A stretch of DNA of 64,000 nt from Georgenia sp. SYP-B2076 (GCF_003991205.1 NZ_RXOZ01000033.1:62001-126000); one strand, 5' to 3'; positions 36,713 to 47,076 are shown, numbered from the stretch's first letter. The notes: generated from the letters alone by a model not told the origin. A program made the numbers and translations.

Positions 36713-38152
36713 ATGGCTGCGCACGATGACGTCACCGGGATCCCCCAGCCGACGAAGGGCATCTTCCGGCGCAAGCCGATCCATGACGAGAGCGGCGGCC
36801 ACCCGTTCGAGCGGACGATCGGGCTGTGGCAGCTGACCGCCATCGGGCTCGGTGCCATCATCGGCGCCGGGATCTTCGCCCTCGCCGGGCCCGTGGCCAA
36901 GCACGACGCCGGGCCCGCCGTCTCGCTCTCCTTCATCATCGCCGGGATCGCCAGCGCGTGCGCGGCGCTGTCCTACGCCGAGTTCGGCGGGCTCATCCCC
37001 AGGGCCGGCTCCGCGTACACCTACGGCTACGCCGTGCTGGGCGAGTCGGTCGGCTGGTTCATCGGCTGGGACCTGCTCCTGGAGTACACCGCCATCGTCG
37101 CGGTCGTGGCGATCGGCGTCTCCCAGTACGTCGACTTCTTCGTGGAGAGCTTCGGGGTGAACCTGCCCACCTGGATGCTCGGCGCCCCCGGCACCGGCGG
37201 CGGCCACCGGGTCGACCTGTTCGCGGTGATCCTCTGCCTGGGGGTGGCCTGGCTGCTCAACCGTGGGATCAAGACGAGCGCCCGGGTCGAGACGTACCTC
37301 GTGTTCGTCAAGATCGCGATCGTCGTCGCCGTGATCGTCGTGGGGGCGTTCTTCATCAAGGGCGAGAACCTCAACCCGTACATGCCCTACGGCTTCGGCG
37401 GGGTCGCCACCGGCGCCGCGACGGTGTTCTTCGCGGTCTTCGGGTACGACGCGATGAGCACGGCGGCGGAGGAGACCAAGGACGCCGAACGCAACCTGCC
37501 CAAGGCGATCCTGCTCTCCCTGAGCATCGCGATGGTGCTCTACGTGCTCACCGCAACCGTCCTGACCGGCATGCAGCACTACACGCAGCTGTCCGACACG
37601 GCCGCGTTCGCGTACGTCTTCCAGGCGGTGAACCTGCCGGTCTTCGCCCAGATCGTCGCGGTCGGCGCCATCGTCGGCATCATCACGGTACTGTTCTCGT
37701 TCTCGCTCGGAGCCTCGCGCGTGTGGTTCGCGATCAGCCGCGACGGCCTGCTCCCCGGGTGGTTCGCCAAGACCAACGCGCGGCACTCGCCCCACCGGCC
37801 TGTGTGGATCGTCGGCATCGTCTCCGCCGCCATCGCCGGCTTCGTCCCCATCGGGGACGCCGCCAAGCTGACCAACATCGGGATTCTGCTCGCGTTCATC
37901 GTGGTCTCGGCGGCCGTGATCATCCTGCGCTACCGGTCCCCGCACCTGCCGCGGACCTTCCGGACCCCGTGGATGCCCGTCACCCCGCTGCTCGGCATCG
38001 CCTTCTCGATCTGGCTGGTCACCGAGCTCGACATCCTCACCTGGCTGCGGTTCCTCAGCTGGTTCGTCCTCGGCGTGCTCGTGTACGCGCTCTACGGCTA
38101 CCGCCACGCCAAGCTCGGGCACGGCGAGGTGGTGCACACCGACGACGCCTGA
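36713..38152 (+). CDS. APC-family amino-acid permease
   Basis: The 479-aa membrane transporter has about 12 helices. The first carries the APC motif AIGLGAIIGAGIFALAG. Later segments LSYAEFGGLIPRAGSAYTY and FFAVFGYDAMSTAAEETKD are typical of the cationic amino-acid transporter (YfnA/CAT) group, so basic or broad amino-acid uptake is likely. ATG 36713 follows GAAGG. It is divergent from the bcp pair and followed by a separate promoter for crcB. The exact substrate is not known. Confidence 0.9.
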   Translation: MAAHDDVTGIPQPTKGIFRRKPIHDESGGHPFERTIGLWQLTAIGLGAIIGAGIFALAGPVAKHDAGPAVSLSFIIAGIASACAALSYAEFGGLIPRAGSAYTYGYAVLGESVGWFIGWDLLLEYTAIVAVVAIGVSQYVDFFVESFGVNLPTWMLGAPGTGGGHRVDLFAVILCLGVAWLLNRGIKTSARVETYLVFVKIAIVVAVIVVGAFFIKGENLNPYMPYGFGGVATGAATVFFAVFGYDAMSTAAEETKDAERNLPKAILLSLSIAMVLYVLTATVLTGMQHYTQLSDTAAFAYVFQAVNLPVFAQIVAVGAIVGIITVLFSFSLGASRVWFAISRDGLLPGWFAKTNARHSPHRPVWIVGIVSAAIAGFVPIGDAAKLTNIGILLAFIVVSAAVIILRYRSPHLPRTFRTPWMPVTPLLGIAFSIWLVTELDILTWLRFLSWFVLGVLVYALYGYRHAKLGHGEVVHTDDA

Positions 38153-38187
38153 GCGCACCGGCGGCGGGCCCCGTCACGGGGGTGGTC

Positions 38188-38193
38188 TATCGT
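38188..38193 (+). promoter_or_regulatory. Candidate -10 box (TATCGT) for the crcB cluster
   Basis: TATCGT fits TANNNT; transcription near 38200 would give a leader of about 70 nt before ATG 38270. Confidence 0.45.
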
Positions 38194-38269
38194 GGCGGCG
38201 TCCGGCGGCGCCGCCCGCCGGCCCCAGCCGCGGCTCGTCCCGCCGACGGTCCCGCGACAGGAGGCCGAC

Positions 38270-38740
38270 ATGCCCGAGCGAGCCGGCCGCGGCGTCCGGG
38301 TGGTCCGTGCGCAGCGCCGCGGGCGCCGGGAGCGCGTCCGGGACATCCCCCTGGTCATCGCCGCGGGCGGCGCCCTCGGCGCCGTCGCCCGCTACGGGCT
38401 CTCCGTGGCGCTGCCGCGCGGACCCGGGTCCTTCCCCTGGTCGACCTTCCTGACCAACGTCCTCGGCTGCCTGCTCATCGGTGCGCTCATGGTCGTCCTG
38501 ACGGAGGTGGCGGGGCGCCCGCACCGCCTCGTGCGTCCCTTCGTCGGCGTGGGGGTCCTGGGCGGCTTCACCACGTTCTCGACCTACGCCGTCGACACCT
38601 TGCGGATGGTCGACGCCGGGGCGCCGGCGACGGCGTTCGCCTACCTGCTCGGCACGCTGCTCGGGGCCCTCCTGGCCGTGGAGGCCGGGATGGTCATGAC
38701 CAGGGCCCTGACCCGGGCCCACCGGCAGAGGGGGATCTGA
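38270..38740 (+). CDS. crcB: Fluoride exporter FluC/CrcB (copy 1)
   Basis: FluC proteins are small dual-topology channels that expel fluoride. The 156-aa protein has a basic N-terminal extension of about 25 residues, then four helices. Family motifs are [27 protein letters not shown] (the polar-track asparagine) and [12 protein letters not shown] (the Phe/Thr box of the pore). ATG 38270 follows AGGAGG (38259-38264). It is first in the cluster crcB-DUF190-crcB. Paired homologues in actinobacteria often work as heterodimers. Confidence 0.92.
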   Translation: MPERAGRGVRVVRAQRRGRRERVRDIPLVIAAGGALGAVARYGLSVALPRGPGSFPWSTFLTNVLGCLLIGALMVVLTEVAGRPHRLVRPFVGVGVLGGFTTFSTYAVDTLRMVDAGAPATAFAYLLGTLLGALLAVEAGMVMTRALTRAHRQRGI

Positions 38741-38741
38741 C

Positions 38742-39098
38742 GTGATGACACCCGGCGCGCGGGCGCTCCGCCTGACGGTCTTCGTCGGCGAGTCCGACGT
38801 CTGGCACCACCGGCCCGTCTACTCCGAGATCGTGCACCGCGCGCACGCGGCCGGCCTGGCCGGGGCCTCGGTGTTCCGCGGGCTCGAGGGGTACGGGACG
38901 GTCAACCGCATCCACACGAGCCGCATCCTCAGCCTGAGCGAGGACCTGCCGTTGAGCGTGGTCATCGTCGACGAGGCCGAGCGCATCCGCGCGTTCCTGC
39001 CCCAGCTGGACGGGCTCGTGACGGCGGGCCTGGCGATCGTCGACGAGGTCGAGGTCGTGCGGTACTTCGGGCGCCCCACCGGCGGGCGCCCGTCGTGA
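38742..39098 (+). CDS. DUF190 protein of the fluoride-export cluster
   Basis: The 118-aa ferredoxin-like-fold protein shows [26 protein letters not shown] and [20 protein letters not shown], as in DUF190. The family is found with crcB genes and is thought to be regulatory, but no function is established. GTG 38742 is preferred because AGAGGGGG (38727-38734) lies 7 nt upstream; the next codon is an ATG. It sits 1 nt after the first crcB gene and overlaps the second by 4 nt, so all three are coupled. Confidence 0.88.
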   Translation: MMTPGARALRLTVFVGESDVWHHRPVYSEIVHRAHAAGLAGASVFRGLEGYGTVNRIHTSRILSLSEDLPLSVVIVDEAERIRAFLPQLDGLVTAGLAIVDEVEVVRYFGRPTGGRPS

Positions 39099-39469
39099 CC
39101 GTGCTGCTCGTGGTGCTCGGCGCGGCAGTCGGCGCCCCGCTGCGGTACTACACCGACCGTGCCGTCCAGGCCCGCCACGACTCCGTCTTCCCCTGGGGCA
39201 CGCTCGTGGTCAACGTGGTCGGCTCGTTCGTGCTGGGCGTCCTCGTCGGCGGCGCGAGCGCGGGCGGGGTCTCGCCCGCCGTGCTGACCGCCGCGGGCGT
39301 GGGGTTCTGCGGGGCGCTGACCACGTACAGCACCTTCGGGTACGAGACGGTGCGGCTCACCGAGGACGGTGCCAACCTCTACGCCCTGCTCAACGCCGCC
39401 CTGTCCGTCGCGGCCGGGCTGGGCGCCGCCGCGGGCGGCCTCACGCTCGCGCGGGCGATCTGGGGCTGA
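39095..39469 (+). CDS. crcB: Fluoride exporter FluC/CrcB (copy 2)
   Basis: The 124-aa second FluC subunit has [31 protein letters not shown] and [16 protein letters not shown]. It lacks the N-terminal extension of copy 1 and differs in the pore box (GALTTYST instead of GGFTTFST). GTG 39095 overlaps the DUF190 stop. A heteromeric channel with copy 1 is the likely arrangement, by analogy with other two-gene crcB clusters. Confidence 0.92.
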   Translation: MTVLLVVLGAAVGAPLRYYTDRAVQARHDSVFPWGTLVVNVVGSFVLGVLVGGASAGGVSPAVLTAAGVGFCGALTTYSTFGYETVRLTEDGANLYALLNAALSVAAGLGAAAGGLTLARAIWG

Positions 39470-39500
39470 CGCAGGCGCAGAGTGAGCCGGTACAACAAGA

Positions 39501-39529
39501 ATCCCCGCCCTGCGGTGCAGGACGGGGAT
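39501..39529 (+). terminator. Terminator of the crcB cluster
   Basis: ATCCCCG/CGGGGAT and CCTGC/GCAGG stack with one internal mismatch around a GGT loop (39501-39529). It lies just before the convergent tRNA-Lys. Confidence 0.8.
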
Positions 39530-39534
39530 CTCGG

Positions 39535-39610
<76 letters not shown>

Positions 39611-39676
39611 TCGCAACAGAGAGAAACATTAGCAGCCGGGGAAGGGCGGTCTCCAATCGAGACGCTGTGGGACGCG

Positions 39677-40219
39677 TCACCCCGCCGGGCGGGGGAGGGC
39701 GCAGGCGTCCGCCGCCGTGGCCACGACCTGCGGTCTCGTCGGCACGGCGGGGCGTGCCCCGCCCTCCCAGTCCGCGCCGGTGAGGAACCCGTGCGCGGCC
39801 AGCGACGCGGCCTCGGGTGCGGCGAACACCCGGGACCGGGTCAGGAACCGCACGCCCTCCGGTCCCTCCAGGCTGAAGCCGGCCCCGCGCCCCGGCACGA
39901 CGTCGAGGATGAGCTGGGTGTGCTTCCAGAGCTCGAACTGGGGGCCGGAGATCCACACCGGCACCCCGTCCGCGTCGCCCGGCGCCTCGGTGCCGACCTG
40001 CCCCACGGCGAGCCGGACGTCGAGCAGGCCCAGGAGCACGTCCCGGTCGCCCACGATGAAGTCGCCCTGCGGGTAGCACATGGGCGAGGAGCCGTCGCAG
40101 CACCCGCCGGACTGGTGCATCATCAGCGGCCCGTGCTGCGCGCGCAGCCGGTGCAGCAGCGCGACCGCCGCGGGCAGCGCCACCACGCGCGGCTCGATCT
40201 GCGTCGTCGTCCCGGACAT
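39677..40219 (-). CDS. DUF779 protein
   Basis: The 180-aa protein has the cysteine-rich segment HQSGGCCDGSSPMCYP and later ISGPQFELWKHTQLILDVV, both typical of DUF779. The clustered cysteines suggest metal binding. The family commonly sits beside NAD-dependent aldehyde dehydrogenase genes, as here, but has no proven role. ATG 40219 follows GGAGGACGAC. A strong hairpin separates it from the upstream aldehyde dehydrogenase, so its share of the transcript may be reduced. Confidence 0.85.
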   Translation of the reverse strand: MSGTTTQIEPRVVALPAAVALLHRLRAQHGPLMMHQSGGCCDGSSPMCYPQGDFIVGDRDVLLGLLDVRLAVGQVGTEAPGDADGVPVWISGPQFELWKHTQLILDVVPGRGAGFSLEGPEGVRFLTRSRVFAAPEAASLAAHGFLTGADWEGGARPAVPTRPQVVATAADACALPRPAG

Positions 40220-40240
40220 CGTCGTCCTCCGTCGGTCGTC

Positions 40241-40283
40241 CCGGGGAGCATCCAGCAGGCCATGCCTGCCGGATGCTCCCCGG
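40241..40283 (-). terminator. Strong hairpin between the aldehyde dehydrogenase and DUF779 genes
   Basis: A 13-bp stem (40241-40253 with 40271-40283) and a 6-bp inner stem (40255-40260 with 40264-40269) enclose a CAT loop. It lies between two co-directional genes, so partial termination or mRNA protection is possible. Confidence 0.8.
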
Positions 40284-40338
40284 ATCATGGGGATGGCAGC
40301 GGCGCGGGGCGACCCGGCCGCCGCGGGGTGCGGCCGGA

Positions 40339-41913
<1,575 letters not shown>

Positions 41914-41961
41914 GCCGGATACTCCCTCTCGACTCCGGCTCCTCGTTGAGCCGGTTCGTCG

Positions 41962-41989
41962 ACCCTAGGTGAGAATCCGGCGTCCGGAT
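41962..41989 (-). promoter_or_regulatory. Aldehyde dehydrogenase promoter with a palindrome over the -35 region
   Basis: On the minus strand, TAGGGT (41962-41967) is a likely -10 box. The palindrome ATCCGG-CGT-CCGGAT (41975-41989) reaches the -35 position and could bind a regulator. Confidence 0.5.
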
Positions 41990-42013
41990 AGGGCAACCTT
42001 TGGGGTCAGGGGG

Positions 42014-42676
42014 TCAGCGGGTCAGCACCTTGCGGGCCAGGGAGTTGCCGACGAACTGCACGGCCTGGACCAGCACCACGATGACCAGCACGGTGATCCA
42101 CGTGACCGCCCAGTCGAACCGCTGGTACCCCTGGGTCAGGGCGAAGTCACCCAGCCCGCCGCCGCCGACGAGGCCGGCCAGGGCGGACATGTCCACGACC
42201 GCCACGAAGATGAACGTGTACCCGAGGATCAGGGGCGCGAGCGCCTCGGGGATGACGACCGTGCGGATGATGCGCATCGGCGAGGCGCCCATCGACCGGG
42301 CCGCCTCGATCATCCCGGGGTCGAGCGCCACGAGGTTCTGCTCCACGATCCGGGAGGTCGCGAAGGACGCCATGATCGCGGCGGGCACGATGAAGGCGTC
42401 GGTGCCGATGCGCGAGCCGGTGAGGAGGATGGTCACCGGCCCGACGGCGGTGAGGAAGATGACGAAGGGGATCGGGCGGATGAAGTTCACCAGCAGGTTG
42501 AGCACGGTGAACACGGCGTTGTTCGCGAACAGGCCGCCCCGCCGCGTGGTGTACAGCGCCAGGCCCAGCACGAGGCCGATGACGCCGCCCACACCCATCG
42601 CGATGGCGACGATGTAGACGGTCGTCCCGAACGCCTCGAGGAACTGCGGCCAGCCCTCCGCCCAGTCGAACTTCAT
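42014..42676 (-). CDS. metI: Methionine ABC transporter permease MetI
   Basis: The 220-aa membrane subunit has five predicted helices and the binding-protein-dependent transport motif EAARSMGASPMRIIRTVVIPEA that contacts the ATPase. RPIPFVIFLTAVGP and AGLVGGGGLGDFAL are typical of MetI. Its ATG overlaps the metN stop by 4 nt (ATGA). It forms the translocation channel for D/L-methionine with MetN and MetQ and is the last gene of the metQ-metN-metI set on this strand. Confidence 0.93.
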   Translation of the reverse strand: MKFDWAEGWPQFLEAFGTTVYIVAIAMGVGGVIGLVLGLALYTTRRGGLFANNAVFTVLNLLVNFIRPIPFVIFLTAVGPVTILLTGSRIGTDAFIVPAAIMASFATSRIVEQNLVALDPGMIEAARSMGASPMRIIRTVVIPEALAPLILGYTFIFVAVVDMSALAGLVGGGGLGDFALTQGYQRFDWAVTWITVLVIVVLVQAVQFVGNSLARKVLTR

Positions 42677-43713
42677 CGCAGCTCCTCCAGCTCGGGGTAC
42701 TCCTGCACGTCGGTGAACGACCGAAGCTCGGCCAGCGCCTGGTGGATCGCGGCGCGCTCCCCGGTCAGGGCCAGGGTGAGGGAACCGAACGGGCGCTCGC
42801 CGATCTCGGTGATCCCGCCGTAGACGATGGCGCCGTCGACGCGGTGCTCGCCGAGCGTGCGCATGAGGCGGGCGCTCGAGCCGGTGTCCTCCTGGATGCC
42901 GACCGTCACGAGGTGGCCGGCGTGGCTCGCCGCCAGCCGGCTCAGTACCTCAGGGCTGGGCCGGTCCCGCAGGGACGTACCGACGAACCGGCGGGTGGCC
43001 TCCTGCTGCGGGCGGGAGAAGACGTCGTAGACGGCGCCGAGCTCGACGACCCGCCCCCGCTCCATGACCGCGACGCGCTCGCACAGGTACTTCACGACGT
43101 CCATCTCGTGGGTGATGACGACGATGGTGAGCCCCAGCTCGGCGTTGACGCGGCGGAGCAGGCCGAGGACGTCGCGCGTGGTCTCGGGGTCGAGCGCCGA
43201 GGTGGACTCGTCGGCCAGCAGGATCTTGGGCTCCCGGGCGAGCGCGCGGGCGATGCCGACGCGCTGCTTCTGGCCGCCGGAGAGCTTGTTGGGCCGCACC
43301 TGCGCCTTGTCGCGCAGGCCCACGAAGTCGAGGAGCTCCGCGACCCGCGCGTCGCGGCGGGCCTTGTCCCAGCCCGCCACCCGCAGGGGGTAGGCCACGT
43401 TCTCCGCGACCGTCTTGGAGGGGAAGAGGTTGAACTGCTGGAAGATCATCCCGATGTCCGCGCGCACGGAGCGCAGCCGCTTCTCGCCCAGCGCGGAGAC
43501 CTCGGCGCCGTCGACGACGAGGGTGCCGGAGGTGACCGGCTCGAGCCCGTTGATGAGCCGGACGAGGGTGGACTTCCCGGCGCCGGAGTAGCCGATCACG
43601 CCGAAGATCTCGCCCTCGCCGATCGTGAGCGTCACGTCGTCGACGGCGTGGACCGCCCTCGGCCCGTCGCCGAAGGTCTTGTGCACGCCGTCGAATCGGA
43701 TGATCTCGCTCAT
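42673..43713 (-). CDS. metN: Methionine ABC transporter ATP-binding protein MetN
   Basis: The 346-aa ATPase has Walker A GYSGAGKST, signature KLSGGQKQRVGIA, Walker B ILLADESTSALD and H-loop ITHEMD. The C-terminal NIL domain (about 265-346, AGHLVTVGIQED...GALTLALTGE-type region) is the methionine-sensing regulatory domain of MetN, which shuts transport when internal methionine is high. ATG 43713 gives MSEIIRFDGVHK. The gene lies 74 bp after metQ and overlaps metI. Confidence 0.94.
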   Translation of the reverse strand: MSEIIRFDGVHKTFGDGPRAVHAVDDVTLTIGEGEIFGVIGYSGAGKSTLVRLINGLEPVTSGTLVVDGAEVSALGEKRLRSVRADIGMIFQQFNLFPSKTVAENVAYPLRVAGWDKARRDARVAELLDFVGLRDKAQVRPNKLSGGQKQRVGIARALAREPKILLADESTSALDPETTRDVLGLLRRVNAELGLTIVVITHEMDVVKYLCERVAVMERGRVVELGAVYDVFSRPQQEATRRFVGTSLRDRPSPEVLSRLAASHAGHLVTVGIQEDTGSSARLMRTLGEHRVDGAIVYGGITEIGERPFGSLTLALTGERAAIHQALAELRSFTDVQEYPELEELR

Positions 43714-43787
43714 GAAGTCATTGTCCCTGGGTCGGGGCGACGCACGAAGGCCGGCGGCGGGCACCCCGCCGCCGGCCCGCGCGGTGG

Positions 43788-44687
43788 TCACTCGGGCAGG
43801 CTGGCCTGGACCTCCTTGAGGATGTCCTGCAGCTCGCTGGCCGGCTGGTCCGCGATGGACGCGGTGCCGCCGGAGGCCTCCTGGACGGCGTCGAGCACGC
43901 TCTTGTCGTGGAAGATCTCGACGAGCTTGGTGTACGTCGGGTTGTCGGCGTCCTCGGCGCGCGCCACCCAGACGTTGATGTACGGGCGGGCGCCCTCGCT
44001 CTCGGCGCTGTCGGCGAACAGGGCGTCGCTCGCCTTGAGGTTGGCGTCCTTGAGGAAGTCGTTGTTGACGATCGAGCCGTCCACCGAGTCCAGCGCGACG
44101 ACGGTCTGGTTGGCGTCGACCGGGGTCACGGTGACCTTCGAGGCGGCCTCGTCGATGTCGCTGGGCTGCGCGACCACGCCCACGCCCTCCTTGAGCTTGA
44201 TCAGCCCGGCGTCCTGGAGCACGAAGAGCGCCCGCGCCTGGTTCGTGACGTCGTTCGGGATGGCGATCTCGCCGCCGTCGGGGATCTCGTCCACCGTCTT
44301 GTGCTTCTGCGAGTACAGGCCCAGCGGGTAGACGGCGGTGGCGCCGATCGGGGTGAGGTCCTGGTTGTCGGCCTTGTTGTACTGCGCGAGGTAGAGGATG
44401 TGCTGGAACTGGTTGAGGTCCAGGTCACCGTCCGCCAGGGCGGGGTTCGGCTGGTTGTAGTCCGAGAAGTTCTGGATGTCGACGTGGATGCCGTCCTCCT
44501 CGGCCAGCTTCTCGAAGATGGGCCACTGCGGGTCGGACGAACCCACGACACCGATGCGGACCGGGTTCTCCTCGGTGCCCTTCTCGTCGGCTCCGGAGCC
44601 GGAGTCCGAGCCGCCGCAGGCGGCGAGGGTGAGAGCGAGGGCGGCGGAGGCCGCGAGGGCGGCGCCGCGACGCAGGCGGTTCGACAT
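43788..44687 (-). CDS. metQ: Methionine-binding lipoprotein MetQ
   Basis: The 299-aa substrate-binding protein has a lipoprotein signal with lipobox LAAC (Cys24). The NlpA/MetQ fold follows: IGVVGSSDPQWPIF, QNFSDYNQPNPALADGDLDL and NQFQHILYL. Mature protein is expected to be lipid-anchored on the outer face of the membrane. ATG 44687 follows AAGGACC. It is first in the metQ-metN-metI order. The long leader (about 120 nt) shows no known SAM riboswitch. Confidence 0.94.
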   Translation of the reverse strand: MSNRLRRGAALAASAALALTLAACGGSDSGSGADEKGTEENPVRIGVVGSSDPQWPIFEKLAEEDGIHVDIQNFSDYNQPNPALADGDLDLNQFQHILYLAQYNKADNQDLTPIGATAVYPLGLYSQKHKTVDEIPDGGEIAIPNDVTNQARALFVLQDAGLIKLKEGVGVVAQPSDIDEAASKVTVTPVDANQTVVALDSVDGSIVNNDFLKDANLKASDALFADSAESEGARPYINVWVARAEDADNPTYTKLVEIFHDKSVLDAVQEASGGTASIADQPASELQDILKEVQASLPE

Positions 44688-44817
44688 GAGGGTCCTTCGT
44701 TCGTGAGCCGGATGGTGGCGGCGCAGGGCCGCCGGGTCCGGGGGGAGACGCGACGCGGGGGAGCGCCGACAGGACAAGCGTCCAGCGAGACCGCGCCCGA
44801 CGCGATCCCGCTCCGGC

Positions 44818-44847
44818 ATTTTCTCACCATTTGAGAGGGCGTTCTCA
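44818..44847 (-). promoter_or_regulatory. Candidate metQ promoter/operator, an AT-rich island with a palindrome
   Basis: On the minus strand, GAAAAT (44818-44823) may be the -10 box and GAGAAC (44841-44846) a weak -35. TCTCA-CCATT-TGAGA (44822-44836) is a 15-nt palindrome between them. The sequence is much less GC-rich than its surroundings. Confidence 0.45.
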
Positions 44848-44912
44848 TCCCGTTGCCGCGGGTCGCCGGTGAGCGGGGCGCGTCCCCGGACGGCGGGCCC
44901 TACGTTGGGAGC

Positions 44913-45937
44913 ATGGCCCTGCCCGCGCGCCCCGAGCTGAGCTTCCTCACCTTCGTGCCCTACGAGGCCCCGGGGCGGGCGGCGGAGTCGCTCCGGGACG
45001 CCCTCGACCTCTTCGCGTTCGCCGAGGACCTCGGCTACGACATCGGCTGGGTGCGCGTGCGCCACCTCGAGCGGTTCCTCTCCTCGCCGCTGACCCTCTT
45101 CGGCGCGCTCACCGAGCGCACCGAACGCATCCGGATGGGGACGGCGGTCCTGCCCATGCGCTACCTGGACCCCGTCACGACGGCCGAGGCCGCACGGTCG
45201 ACCTGCTCTCCGGCGGACGCCTCGAGCTCGGCGTCGCCGGGGGCATCGCGCCCCTGGCCCCCGTGCTCGACACGGTCTTCGGGACCGCCGCCCGGGACTT
45301 CTCGGCGGAGGCGCAGCACCGGATCGCCCGGCTGCGCGCGGCGCTGCGCGGCGAGGCCGTCGCCGTGACCGGCGGCGACGGGCCGCTCGGCGCTGCCGGC
45401 ACCGAGCTGACGGTCACGCCGCACGCCCCGGGGCTGGCGGACCGCGTCTGGTACGGGCCGGGCTCGCGGGCCACCGCCGAGCGCACGGGCCGCAACGGGA
45501 TGGACCTCCTCGTCTCCACGCTCAACACCGAGGACACCGGCCAGAGCTTCGAGGAGGGGCAGCGGGACCAGATCCGCGCCTACCGGGCCGCCTTCGACGT
45601 GCCCGGGCGCAACCCCCGCGTCAACGCCGGGCGCATCATCCTGCCCAGCGTCACGACGTCCGACGACGCCCTCTTCCGCGACTACATCGACTGGTACGAC
45701 AACCGTTTCGACGCGCGGGGACGCCCGAAGGACGGCAGCCTCGGCGTCTTCAGCCTCACCCACCACGGCCGCCCGGACGACGTCGTGGCGGGCCTGGCCG
45801 CCGACGTCGCGCTGGCCGAGGCCACCGGTCTCGACGTCGTGCTGCCCGCCGACGCCACCCCCGAGATGAGCCGCCGCATCCTGGAGAACGTCGCCACGAC
45901 GGTGGCCCCGGCGCTGGGGTGGACGCCCGCGCGCTGA
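44913..45937 (+). pseudogene. LLM-class flavin-dependent oxidoreductase, frameshifted
   Basis: The N-terminal frame (from ATG 44913, PELSFLTFVPYEAPG... to DPVTTAEAA) and the C-terminal frame (VDLLSGGRLELGVAGG... to the stop at 45937) are both clearly parts of one luciferase-like monooxygenase of about 341 aa. They are in different frames. Loss of one base between 45193 and 45194 would restore EAATVDLLSGGRLELG, the expected family motif. This is either a recent inactivating mutation or a sequencing error. TACGTT at 44901-44906 is 6 nt before the ATG, so the promoter still looks intact. No other lesion is visible. Confidence 0.88.
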
Positions 45938-46015
45938 CGGGCGCACCGGCGGTGCGGGTGGGTGCGCGGACGGACGACTCGTGCCCATGGGCGGCAGGTC
46001 CCGGCGGCGTCACGG

Positions 46016-46021
46016 TAGGTT
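46016..46021 (+). promoter_or_regulatory. Leaderless -10 box (TAGGTT) for the ATP-grasp gene
   Basis: TAGGTT ends 6 nt before GTG 46028. Confidence 0.6.
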
Positions 46022-46027
46022 GAGGGC

Positions 46028-46942
46028 GTGTCGAAGCCGATTGTGACCCTTGCGACCTCTGCCGCGCTGCCCAACCTCAGCGAGGATGACGCGCCGCTGC
46101 CCGATGCCCTCGCCGAGCGCGGCATCGAGCCGCGCGTCGCCGTCTGGGACGACCCCGACGTGGACTGGGGCCAAGCCGGGCTGGTGGTGCTGCGCTCGGT
46201 GCACGACTACGCGAACCGCCGTGACGAGTTCGTCGAGTGGGCGGCCACGGTGCCCAAGCTCGCCAACCACGCCGACGTGGTGCGCTGGAACACCGACAAG
46301 CACTACATGGTCGAGCTCGAGAAGCGCGGCATGCCGACCATCCCGACGACCTGGCTCGAGCCGGAGCAGAAGCTCAACAAGCACCAGCTGCACACGCGCT
46401 TCCCCGCGGGCGGGGACTTCGTGGTCAAGCCCGCCGTCTCGTCCGGCGCGCACGGCACGGGCCGGTACACGGCGGTCGACGGGTACTCGCGGATGGCGGC
46501 GATCGAGCACGCGATGGAGCTGCTCAACGAGGGGCGCTCGGTGATGGTGCAGCGCTACCTGGAGTCGGTGGACAACCGGGGCGAGACCGCGCTGATCTAC
46601 ATGAACGGGCTCGTCTCGCACGCCGTCGAGAAGGAGGCCATGCTCGGGGGCGCCTTCCGGCCCGACGTCGAGGCCCCACCGGAGGTCGCGCACGCCAGGG
46701 AGGCGACGGCCGCCGAGTGGCAGCTCGGGGAGCAGGCCCGCAACGCGATCCACTCCTACATCAAGAGCCGGATGGGCCGGGACGAGCAGCTGACGTTCTG
46801 CCGCATCGACGTCGTCGAGGGGACCCAGGGGCAGATGCACGTGCTCGAGGTCTCGCTCGTGGACGCGTCCCTCTACCTGTCCACCACCCCCGGCGCGGTG
46901 GACAACTTCGCCGACGCGATCGCGGTGCGCGCGTTCTGGTGA
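46028..46942 (+). CDS. ATP-grasp ligase, DcsG/RimK-like
   Basis: The 304-aa protein belongs to the ATP-grasp superfamily, which joins a carboxylate to an amine or thiol through an acyl phosphate. Visible landmarks are VVLRSVHDYANRRDEF and VVRWNTDKHYMVELE at the N-terminal domain, GDFVVKPAVSSGAHGTGRY (nucleotide-binding lysine and Gly-rich loop), VMVQRYLESVD, and FCRIDVVEG with LEVSLVDASLYL near the metal site. The set resembles a family annotated after DcsG (O-ureido-D-serine cyclo-ligase), but no cycloserine pathway genes are present. The substrate is unknown. A terminator follows, so it is monocistronic. Confidence 0.82.
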   Translation: MSKPIVTLATSAALPNLSEDDAPLPDALAERGIEPRVAVWDDPDVDWGQAGLVVLRSVHDYANRRDEFVEWAATVPKLANHADVVRWNTDKHYMVELEKRGMPTIPTTWLEPEQKLNKHQLHTRFPAGGDFVVKPAVSSGAHGTGRYTAVDGYSRMAAIEHAMELLNEGRSVMVQRYLESVDNRGETALIYMNGLVSHAVEKEAMLGGAFRPDVEAPPEVAHAREATAAEWQLGEQARNAIHSYIKSRMGRDEQLTFCRIDVVEGTQGQMHVLEVSLVDASLYLSTTPGAVDNFADAIAVRAFW

Positions 46943-46960
46943 CCGGCTGCGGAAGATGAC

Positions 46961-46994
46961 GAAGGGCGGCCCCGCACCGGCGGGGCCGCCCTTC
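46961..46994. terminator. Strong hairpin after the ATP-grasp gene
   Basis: A perfect 15-bp stem (46961-46975 with 46980-46994) with an ACCG loop lies just before the convergent tRNA-His. Confidence 0.88.
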
Positions 46995-46999
46995 GACCA

Positions 47000-47076
47000 T
47001 GGGGTGAGTGACGGGACTTGAACCCGCGACATCCGCGACCACAACGCGGCGCTCTACCAGCTGAGCTACACCCACC
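47000..47076 (-). tRNA. tRNA-His (anticodon GTG)
   Basis: The anticodon loop TTGTGGT between CCGCG and CGCGG gives GTG. A genome-encoded G at -1 (47076) faces discriminator C73 (47003), the histidine identity pair. The 3' CCA is encoded (47000-47002). Confidence 0.96.

Noticed and set aside
38153-38269. Fluoride (crcB) riboswitch upstream of the first crcB gene
   Set aside because: The leader does not show the conserved pseudoknot sequences of the crcB motif that I know; only a -10 box and ribosome binding site are visible.
44688-44817. SAM riboswitch in the metQ leader
   Set aside because: No SAM-I, SAM-II or SAM-IV core sequence is recognisable; kept only as an unassigned structured leader.
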